A DNA stretch of 64,000 nt from an uncultured Pelagibacteraceae bacterium. GTDB taxonomy: Bacteria > Pseudomonadota > Alphaproteobacteria > Pelagibacterales > Pelagibacteraceae. Position 1 is the first letter of the stretch. Every line of letters begins with the position of its first letter. Both the position numbers and the translations under genes were made by a program. Below, piece by piece: positions 57,248 through 64,000 of the stretch. The notes beneath the pieces were generated by a model. The model had not been told where the DNA came from. It saw only the letters and a list, made by a program, of their open reading frames with translations, and made no database searches. The stretch covers positions 21,594 to 85,593 of the forward strand of contig CACIRJ010000001.1 in the NCBI GenBank assembly GCA_902588975.1. Reading direction: 5' to 3'.

Positions 57248-58621
57248 ATGACTATAGTGAAAAAAATAAAAGATAAAAAAGTTAATTTTGAATTTAACAA
57301 GGAATTCATCAAAGTTGTCACAGATAAAATTGCCTCAAATGATGCTGGATTTATTACAAATTCGTTTAATGCTATGCATCCAGCCGATGCTGCCGACATA
57401 ATTGAACATTTAAGTCAAAATGATAGAGAAAGTTTAATAAAATTAAATAGTTTCAAGGTTGATCCTGAAGTTTTTGTTGAATTAAATGAGTCAATTCAGT
57501 CAGAGATGATTGCTTATCTATCATCAGATTCAATAGTTAACATACTAAAAAATTTAGAGTCAGATGATGCAATTAAGATTTTAGAAAATGTAGATGAAAA
57601 AGATAAAAATACAATCCTTAGCTCATTACCCCCAAAAGACCGATTTGCATTACTTGAAAGCTTAAGCTATCCAGAAGACTCTGCCGCTAGATTAATGCAA
57701 CGTGAATTTACAGCTATACCAAGTAATTGGTCTGTAGGACAAACGATAGACTATCTAAGAGAAAATAAAGAACTTCCTGAAGAATTTCTAGAAATATTTA
57801 TAGTTGATCAAGAATTCAAACCCATTGGTACAGTTCCTTCATCAAGAGTATTAAGAACTCCAAGAGACACAAAAATGATGTCTATAATGGCTGAATCTCA
57901 AACTTTAATACCAGTTGATATGGATAGAGAGGAAGTCGGTAATTTATTTGAAAATTATAATTTGAGTTCTGCAGCTGTAGTAGATAAGTCTAATAAACTA
58001 GTTGGGATGATAGCTTATGATGATGTTTTAACAGTATTAAAAGAGGAAGCTGAAGAGGACGTACTTAGATTAGCAGGAGTAGGTGACGAAGAAATAACTG
58101 ATGGAGTAATAACAAAAACTAAGAGAAGATTTAATTGGTTGTTATTAAACCTGTTTACTGCTTTTCTAGCAACTTATTGCATTAGTCTATTTGGTGCTAC
58201 TATAGAGCAAATGGTAGTATTGGCTTTTTTAATGCCAATCGTAGCATCAATGGGTGGTAACGCTGGCATGCAAACATTAGCAGTCACAGTAAGATCTTTA
58301 GCAACACAGGATTTAACAAAAAATAATTTTACGAATAATATTATTAAAGAATTTAATATTGGAGTTTTAAATGGAGTTATATTTGCAGTTATAAGCTCGT
58401 TGATAGTTCAACTATGGTTTAATGATATTCAGCTATCTCTAATAATTTCAATTTCAATGGTTTTAACTATGATAGTTGCTGGTCTTTTTGGTATTTTAGT
58501 GCCTGTAACATTAAACAAAATGAAAATTGATCCTGCAATTTCATCTAGTGTTTTTGTTACAACAATAACAGATGTGATTGGATTTGTATCTTTCTTAGGT
58601 GTTGGGGCTTATTTTTTATAA
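57248..58621 (+). CDS. mgtE: Magnesium transporter MgtE
   Basis: Mg2+-gated Mg2+ channel of the inner membrane. The 457 residues show the N-terminal MgtE_N superhelix (MHPADAADIIEHL near 38-50), a pair of CBS domains (about 140-265), a plug helix, and five C-terminal membrane helices with the pore region AFLMPIVASMGGNAGMQ near 329-345. Its stop abuts the convergent panC stop without a spacer base. Confidence 0.96.
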   Translation: MTIVKKIKDKKVNFEFNKEFIKVVTDKIASNDAGFITNSFNAMHPADAADIIEHLSQNDRESLIKLNSFKVDPEVFVELNESIQSEMIAYLSSDSIVNILKNLESDDAIKILENVDEKDKNTILSSLPPKDRFALLESLSYPEDSAARLMQREFTAIPSNWSVGQTIDYLRENKELPEEFLEIFIVDQEFKPIGTVPSSRVLRTPRDTKMMSIMAESQTLIPVDMDREEVGNLFENYNLSSAAVVDKSNKLVGMIAYDDVLTVLKEEAEEDVLRLAGVGDEEITDGVITKTKRRFNWLLLNLFTAFLATYCISLFGATIEQMVVLAFLMPIVASMGGNAGMQTLAVTVRSLATQDLTKNNFTNNIIKEFNIGVLNGVIFAVISSLIVQLWFNDIQLSLIISISMVLTMIVAGLFGILVPVTLNKMKIDPAISSSVFVTTITDVIGFVSFLGVGAYFL

Positions 58622-59425
58622 TCAAAAATTATCAATCAATCTTACTCCATTAACATGATAGGCAATAAATAGTCTATATTTAGATTTTAAATTATTTAAT
58701 TTCATTTTTTTCTCATCTCTAAATTCAAGATAATCAATTTTTATTTTAAATTTATTTTCAAGCTCATATTTATATTTTGATAAATCCACATATTTATTTG
58801 TTTTTGATAATCTTTTTAATTTATCTAATTTCATAGCTATTTTTGATGCTTTTTTTATAGATGATTTATTTAATAATTTGTTTCTTGTGGATAAAGCAAT
58901 TTTATTATTTTCTCGAATAGTAGGACAACCAACAATATTAATTTTATATTTTTTACCTAATATTCTTTTGATTAACATGTATTGTTGAAAATCTTTTTCA
59001 CCCATATAAACACATTTAGATTTAACAATAGATAACAATCTATTCATAACGTTTAATACCCCTTCAAAATGACCTTTTCTATATTTAGCACATAAAATTT
59101 TATCAGATTTATTAAGTTTAAAATTCTTCATTCTATTTTTATATATTTCATTGACCTCGGGTAAAAACAAATAATTAACTTTTAGTTTTTTTAATATTGA
59201 AATATCTTTTCTTATGTTCCTAGGATAATTCTTAAAATCTTTTTTTTGATTGAATTGTGTTGGATTGACAAAAATACTTACTATTGTTTCTTTGTTATTT
59301 TTTTGTGAAATTTTTATTAAAGATACGTGGCCTTTATGAATTCCCCCCATTGTAGGTACAAATCCAACATTTTTGTAATTTTTTACTGCCTTATTTAGTT
59401 CAAAAATATTTTTTAAAATTTTCAT
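58622..59425 (-). CDS. panC: Pantothenate synthetase
   Basis: Joins pantoate and beta-alanine using ATP. The 267 residues have the HIGH-type VPTMGGIHKGHVSLI near residue 23-37, SIFVNPTQF, GHFEGVLNVMNRLL, MGEKDFQQY and a KMSKS-like IALSTRN, and end with GVRLIDNF. It appears complete and functional. panB is not beside it, so the pantoate supply is unknown from this window. Divergent from galU over 34 bp. Confidence 0.94.
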   Translation of the reverse strand: MKILKNIFELNKAVKNYKNVGFVPTMGGIHKGHVSLIKISQKNNKETIVSIFVNPTQFNQKKDFKNYPRNIRKDISILKKLKVNYLFLPEVNEIYKNRMKNFKLNKSDKILCAKYRKGHFEGVLNVMNRLLSIVKSKCVYMGEKDFQQYMLIKRILGKKYKINIVGCPTIRENNKIALSTRNKLLNKSSIKKASKIAMKLDKLKRLSKTNKYVDLSKYKYELENKFKIKIDYLEFRDEKKMKLNNLKSKYRLFIAYHVNGVRLIDNF

Positions 59426-59459
59426 TTTTAATAAATATGATTATAAGTAAAACATCTTA

Positions 59460-60275
59460 ATGATTAAACAAGCTATTATTCCTCTTGCTGGTTTGGGTAC
59501 ACGTTTGTTACCTTTGACAAGTGTTTTTCCTAAAGAACTGCTTCCAATAAATGGCAAACCAGGTATTGAGTATATTTTAGATGAATGTATTGAGGCTGGT
59601 GTAAGTGAAATAATTTTTATTATTTCAAAAAAAAAAGAGATGATAAAGAAATATTTCAATAATGATAATTTTTACAAATCAATTATAAAAAAAAAGAAAG
59701 ATCCTAGAATAATTAAAGAGTATAAAAAAATTCTTTTTTTTAGAAAAAAAATTAAATTTGTTTATCAAAATAAACCCATGGGAACTGGTGATGCTGTACT
59801 CAAAACAAAAAAGTTTATAAAAAATGATTATTTTTTAATGCTGTTACCCGATGATTTAATTATGAAAAAGAATTGTTCAAAAGATATGATAAAAATTCAT
59901 AAAAAATTAAAAGGATCTGTAATGGCTAGCATGAAAGTTAAAAAAAATAATGTAGATCGTTGGGGAATTTATTCAATTAAAAAAAATATTGACAAATTAA
60001 ATTTTAAAATTGCAGATGTAATTGAAAAACCTAATGCTAAAGATGCTCCTTCAAATAACGCAGTCATAGGTAGATATATATTATCAAAGAAAATTTTTCA
60101 TTACTTAAAAAATCAAAAAAAAGGTAAAGGTGGAGAAATACATATTACAGATGCAATAAGAAGAATGATATTAGATCAATATTTATTTATTGGACATAAA
60201 TTTGCAGGTAATTATTTAGATTGTGGATCTTTGAAAGGTTATATTAAATCAGGAATTGAAATTTCTAAGTTATGA
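59460..60275 (+). CDS. galU: UTP-glucose-1-phosphate uridylyltransferase
   Basis: Makes UDP-glucose. The 271 residues start with the nucleotidyltransferase signature PLAGLGTRLLPLTSVFPKELLP (named in part) with the catalytic Lys, and include MGTGDAVL, LPDDLI and the C-terminal NYLDCGSLKGY. The pattern is GalU, not GlmU or RmlA. Followed by ugd with a four-base overlap, so the pair leads to UDP-glucuronate. Confidence 0.94.
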   Translation: MIKQAIIPLAGLGTRLLPLTSVFPKELLPINGKPGIEYILDECIEAGVSEIIFIISKKKEMIKKYFNNDNFYKSIIKKKKDPRIIKEYKKILFFRKKIKFVYQNKPMGTGDAVLKTKKFIKNDYFLMLLPDDLIMKKNCSKDMIKIHKKLKGSVMASMKVKKNNVDRWGIYSIKKNIDKLNFKIADVIEKPNAKDAPSNNAVIGRYILSKKIFHYLKNQKKGKGGEIHITDAIRRMILDQYLFIGHKFAGNYLDCGSLKGYIKSGIEISKL

Positions 60276-61561
60276 AAATTTGCATTATAGGATCTGGTTA
60301 TGTTGGCTTAGTTACAGGAGCATGTTTTTCTGATTTAGGTAATACAGTTACATGTGTTGATATTAATAGAGAAATTATAGAAAAATTGAATAAAGGAACA
60401 ATACCGATTTATGAACCTGGTCTTCAAGAATTGGTTGTAAGAAATTTAAAAAAAAAAAGACTTTTATTTACAACCGATATTTCTAGCTCAATAAAAAAGT
60501 CAGATATCATATTTATTTGCGTTGGAACTCCTACCAAAAATAATAAAGCTGATTTGAAATATGTATTTAATGTTACCAAAAGTATAAAATCTAATCTAAA
60601 TAGGTATAAAATAATAGTTACTAAATCTACTGTTCCAGTGACCACAGGTGATAAAATCACAAAAATCTTAAAATCAAATAAAAATAAAAATAAGTTTGAT
60701 GTTGTATCCAATCCTGAATTTTTAAGAGAAGGTGAAGCTATTAGAGATTTTCAATTTCCAGATAGAGTTGTTGTCGGTACTAGCAGTAATAAAGCAAATA
60801 AAATTATGAAAAAATTATATCTACCTTTAATTAAAAAGGGTGGAAGATATTTTCATACTTCTAGACGATCAGCAGAACTAATTAAATATGCATCAAACGC
60901 TTTTTTAGCAACTAAAATTACATTTATTAATGAAATAGCCAATTTATGTGAAAAATCAAACATAGACGTTAAAGAAGTTGCAATTGGCATGGGTCTAGAT
61001 GAAAGGATTGGAAGCAGATTTCTACGAGCTGGCCCAGCCTATGGTGGATCATGTTTTCCAAAGGATACAAGGGCACTCGTTTCAACTGGTCGAATATTTA
61101 AAACAAATCTTTCAGTTGTAAAATCAGTAATTAATTCAAATGATAAAAGAACTAATTTATTATTAAATAAAATTAGCAAAATAATGAATAACAAAATTAA
61201 AAATAAAAATATTACATTTTTGGGTGTTACCTTTAAACCAGGTACTGATGACATGAGAGAGTCCTCTTCATTAAAAATGATACCATCTTTGGCAATGAAG
61301 GGTGCACATATAAATTATTACGAACCAACTGGTAAGAAAAAGGAACTAAAATCTAAAAATATAAACTATTTTGAAAATATAAAAGATGCTTGTAAAAGCG
61401 CAGATTTAATAATTATTCATACAGAATGGAATGAATTTAAGCAACTCAACTTTAAAAAAATTACAAAAAAAAGAAATTTTAAAGTTTTTGATATGAGAAA
61501 TCTTTACTCAACTTCTGAAATGAAAAAAAATAAAATAAATTATTTTAGTATTGGTAGATAA
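60272..61561 (+). CDS. ugd: UDP-glucose 6-dehydrogenase
   Basis: Oxidises UDP-glucose to UDP-glucuronate with two NAD+. The 429 residues contain the Rossmann motif IIGSGYVGLVTG at 4-15, the catalytic Cys261 in YGGSCFPKDTRAL, and the C-terminal LGVTFKPGTDDMRES. Coupled to galU, implying glucuronate-containing envelope sugars or downstream pentoses. Its stop abuts the convergent RidA-like gene without a spacer. Confidence 0.95.
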   Translation: MKICIIGSGYVGLVTGACFSDLGNTVTCVDINREIIEKLNKGTIPIYEPGLQELVVRNLKKKRLLFTTDISSSIKKSDIIFICVGTPTKNNKADLKYVFNVTKSIKSNLNRYKIIVTKSTVPVTTGDKITKILKSNKNKNKFDVVSNPEFLREGEAIRDFQFPDRVVVGTSSNKANKIMKKLYLPLIKKGGRYFHTSRRSAELIKYASNAFLATKITFINEIANLCEKSNIDVKEVAIGMGLDERIGSRFLRAGPAYGGSCFPKDTRALVSTGRIFKTNLSVVKSVINSNDKRTNLLLNKISKIMNNKIKNKNITFLGVTFKPGTDDMRESSSLKMIPSLAMKGAHINYYEPTGKKKELKSKNINYFENIKDACKSADLIIIHTEWNEFKQLNFKKITKKRNFKVFDMRNLYSTSEMKKNKINYFSIGR

Positions 61562-62023
61562 TTAATTAAGATCAAATATTGCGTCAACTTCAACTGCAAC
61601 ACCCAATGGAAGGCTATTAGTGCTGACAGCAGCTCTTGCATGTGATCCAGCTTCATCAAATACACTTTTTATTAGATCTGAGGCTCCATTTATGACTTTT
61701 GGCTGCTCAGTAAAATCATCAGTAGAATTAACATATCCAGTAAGTTTCAAACATGATTTAATTTTGGACAAATCATCACCACATGCTTTTTTTGCTTGAG
61801 ATATTATGCTTAATGCACATCTTTTAGCTGCCTCATAACCTTGTTCAGTATTATAATCTTTTCCGAGTTTTCCCTTAATTAAATTTCCATTCTCATCAAT
61901 TGATATTTGACCAGATATGTATAGTAAATTTCCAGATATTCTAGTAGCAGCATATGATCCAACAGGATCATTTGCTTTTGGCAATTTGATATTTAAGTTC
62001 TTTAAATTTTCTTCTACTGACAT
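61562..62023 (-). CDS. RidA-like (YjgF/YER057c/UK114) protein
   Basis: A 153-residue protein of the YjgF superfamily, in the branch related to cd02199 (longer than the 128-residue canonical RidA). Visible: LYISGQISIDENGNL and the C-terminal HARAAVSTNSLPLGVAVEVDAIFDLN (named in part). The conserved Arg of true RidA imine hydrolases (RSCVEV) is not in the same setting, so deaminase activity is uncertain. Overlaps the topA stop by one base and follows it in one unit. Confidence 0.8.
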   Translation of the reverse strand: MSVEENLKNLNIKLPKANDPVGSYAATRISGNLLYISGQISIDENGNLIKGKLGKDYNTEQGYEAAKRCALSIISQAKKACGDDLSKIKSCLKLTGYVNSTDDFTEQPKVINGASDLIKSVFDEAGSHARAAVSTNSLPLGVAVEVDAIFDLN

Positions 62024-64000
62024 TATTTGCCTTTCTTTTTCTTTTTATTTCTATCGTATTCTTTTCTTTTCTCAATTAAAATTAATGCTTCTTCCATAGT
62101 TAATTCAACAGGGTCTTTTTCTTCAGGTATAGTCGCATTTAATGATTTGTATTTAATGTAAGGACCATACTGACCTTTCATGATTCTAACTGGCTTTTTA
62201 TCTTCAGGGTGTTCTCCTAAATCTTTTATCATTGATGATGAAATTCTTCCTGGTTTAGCTTCAGCAATTAATGTAACAGCTCTATTTAATCCAATTGTGA
62301 ATAATTCGTCCACATTTTCTAGTCTGGCAGATTTATTTTCACATTTAAGGTAAGGACCAAATCTTCCAACATTCACAGTAATATCCTTATCATTTTCAGG
62401 ATTTTTACCTAAACTTAATGGTAATGAGCATAAGTATTTTGCCTTTTCTAAATCAATATTTTCAATCTCAATTCCTTTAGGGATAGAAACATTTTTTAAA
62501 TTATTTTCTTCTTTCTTTAATTTTCTTTTTTTCTTTTTAGTTTTTTCATCTTCCTCTATGATTTCTTTTTCAAATTGCAAATATGGGCCAAATCTTCCAT
62601 TTTTAAGAAAAATATCTTTACCTTTATCATTTTTTCCAATGAATTTAGGTTCTGCTAGTGTCAATTGTTGTGCTGCTTTAGATTTTGATAGTGGTCTTGT
62701 AAATTTGCAGTCCGGATAATTTGAACAACCAATAAAAGCACCACCTCTAAAACTATTTTTTAAACTTAATTGACCAGTCTCACAAAGCTTACATTTTCTA
62801 TCAATATTTCCATCCTTATCGACCTCAAATATTAGTGATCCAAGACTTTCATTTAATAGGTCTAATACTTCCCTGGTTCTTTTTTCTTTCACACCTGAAA
62901 CATTAGAATTAAAGTCTTTCCAAAAGTTTTCTAGAACTTTTATCCAATTTTCTTTACCTGATGTTATATCATCTAATTGATCTTCTAATTTTGCAGTAAA
63001 ATCATAATCAACATATTTGGTAAATAATTTTTCTAAAAAAGCAGAAAGTAATTTCCCTCTATCAGTTGGGAAAAATCTTTTATTATTTATGTCAGCATAA
63101 CCTCTATTAGCTATTACTGAAATAATACTTGCATAAGTAGATGGTCTTCCAATTCCTAGCTCCTCTAATTTTTTAACTAGACTTGCCTCTGAATATCTAG
63201 GGGGTGGTTGTGTATAGTGCTGTTCATCAATATGATCTTCAAACATTACATCGCCTTTTTCAACATCTGGCAAAATATTTTCATTGTCATCATCATTTTC
63301 ATCGATCTTATACAGTTTAAGGAAACCATCAAATTTTAATGTTGAACCACTAGCTTTGAATATATTTTTATCATCATCTGAGTTGATGGTAATAGTTTTT
63401 CTATCAAATTTTGCTGACTGCATTTGTGATGATAAAGATCTAGACCATATTAAATTATAAAGTTTATATTGATCAGTACTTAAGTATTTTTTCATATCTT
63501 CTGGTTTTCTAATTATTTCTGTTGGACGTATAGCTTCGTGAGCTTCTTGAGCATTTTTTGCTTTTTTGCCACTATAATTTAGAGGTTGTTCTGGTAAATA
63601 TTTATCACCATAATTCTGCATTATAAAATCTCTGAAAGATTTTATCGCATCTTTTGAAATATTAGTTCCATCTGTTCTCATATAAGTAATTAATCCTACG
63701 GTTTCACCTTCAATATCAATTCCTTGATATAGTCTTTGAGCAATTTGCATTGTCCTTGATGCTCCAAAACCAAGTTTACTCGATGCTGTTTGTTGTAATG
63801 TTGATGTAGTAAAAGGTCCTGATGGATTTCTGTTATAAGTTTTTGAACTAATATCTGTTATGTTATAGTTTTTATTTTTTATTTTCGATAAAGCGTCATT
63901 AATATCTTGTTTGTTTTTAAATGAAAATTTTTCAACCTTATTTCCATCTAATTGTGAAATAGTTGTATTTATTTTTTCATTTTTGTTATTTTTAAAAATT
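62023..64000 (-). CDS. topA: DNA topoisomerase I, N-terminus beyond window
   Basis: Relaxes negative supercoils. About 658 C-terminal residues are visible; the frame is open to the window edge, so the gene begins upstream. NRNPSGPFTTSTLQQ-type sequence precedes MQIAQRLYQG, then the core LITYMRTDGTNISKDA with the active-site Tyr (in YMRTDG), EAHEAIRPT and GIGRPSTYA. A C4 zinc-ribbon (CKLCETG...CSNYPDC) is followed by three TopI C-terminal repeats with a FGPYL or YGPYI core. Lys-rich end. Confidence 0.96.
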   Translation of the reverse strand, partial: IFKNNKNEKINTTISQLDGNKVEKFSFKNKQDINDALSKIKNKNYNITDISSKTYNRNPSGPFTTSTLQQTASSKLGFGASRTMQIAQRLYQGIDIEGETVGLITYMRTDGTNISKDAIKSFRDFIMQNYGDKYLPEQPLNYSGKKAKNAQEAHEAIRPTEIIRKPEDMKKYLSTDQYKLYNLIWSRSLSSQMQSAKFDRKTITINSDDDKNIFKASGSTLKFDGFLKLYKIDENDDDNENILPDVEKGDVMFEDHIDEQHYTQPPPRYSEASLVKKLEELGIGRPSTYASIISVIANRGYADINNKRFFPTDRGKLLSAFLEKLFTKYVDYDFTAKLEDQLDDITSGKENWIKVLENFWKDFNSNVSGVKEKRTREVLDLLNESLGSLIFEVDKDGNIDRKCKLCETGQLSLKNSFRGGAFIGCSNYPDCKFTRPLSKSKAAQQLTLAEPKFIGKNDKGKDIFLKNGRFGPYLQFEKEIIEEDEKTKKKKRKLKKEENNLKNVSIPKGIEIENIDLEKAKYLCSLPLSLGKNPENDKDITVNVGRFGPYLKCENKSARLENVDELFTIGLNRAVTLIAEAKPGRISSSMIKDLGEHPEDKKPVRIMKGQYGPYIKYKSLNATIPEEKDPVELTMEEALILIEKRKEYDRNKKKKKGK

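Noticed and set aside
59460..60275. GalU as the missing GlmU uridylyltransferase half
   Set aside because: The signature, length and coupling to ugd are those of GalU; a dual role would need an assay.

Overview
The window looks like a streamlined marine alphaproteobacterium of the SAR11 / Candidatus Pelagibacter type. The signs are very A+T-rich DNA, start and stop codons that overlap or nearly touch across most of the window, no gap longer than about 180 bp, and typical alphaproteobacterial gene orders (gph-glmU-glmS, purSQL followed by bolA and grxD, tRNA-tuf-tRNA-secE-nusG). The species call is inference from base composition and synteny. There are no insertion sequences, prophage, CRISPR arrays or transferred islands. 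The window is chromosomal housekeeping DNA.

Layout. 1-3208 (minus): a propionate (2-methylcitrate) operon prpD-prpB-prpC; prpC is cut by the window start. 3262-8636: gph facing away from a GlmU reduced to its acetyltransferase half, then glmS, a class II DAHP synthase and nadE. 8682-13013: cysS, cimA, trmJ and rpsD. 13014-20221 (minus): a nine-gene unit sfsA-map-purB-purC-purS-purQ-purL-bolA-grxD. 20244-24135: a CinA-type domain protein, a gamma-glutamylcyclotransferase-like protein, AzlC/AzlD, an unassigned SAF-domain oxidoreductase and a small YqaA/DedA-type membrane protein. 24312-27679: five tRNAs (Leu, Thr, Tyr, Gly, Trp), each with an encoded CCA, interleaved with nadK, rlmB and tuf.

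27690-54679 is one long plus-strand block for transcription and translation: secE-nusG-rplKAJL-rpoBC, rpsL-rpsG-fusA, the S10 and spc genes, secY-adk, then rpsM-rpsK-rpoA-rplQ. The only breaks in it long enough to hold signals are 30431-30477 (hairpin), 38729-38886 (promoter and structured leader) and 52333-52387 (strong promoter). rpmD (L30) is missing from its usual place and tuf is missing from the str cluster.

54745-64000: a secreted polysaccharide-lyase-like protein, an RluC-type pseudouridine synthase, lipB, mgtE, panC, galU-ugd, a RidA-like protein and topA (cut by the window end).

No wholly new multi-gene system is visible. The points most worth a second look are: (a) nadK fitted between two tRNAs, with its only Shine-Dalgarno-like sequence inside the tRNA-Leu acceptor stem; (b) the half-length GlmU, which keeps every acetyltransferase residue checked; (c) a rearranged second zinc site in RpoC, where one cysteine is serine and an extra cysteine has appeared nearby; (d) the inverted repeat over the rpsM promoter and the structured rpsL leader; (e) the unassigned SAF oxidoreductase and the secreted lyase-like protein; and (f) four convergent gene pairs with no intergenic DNA.
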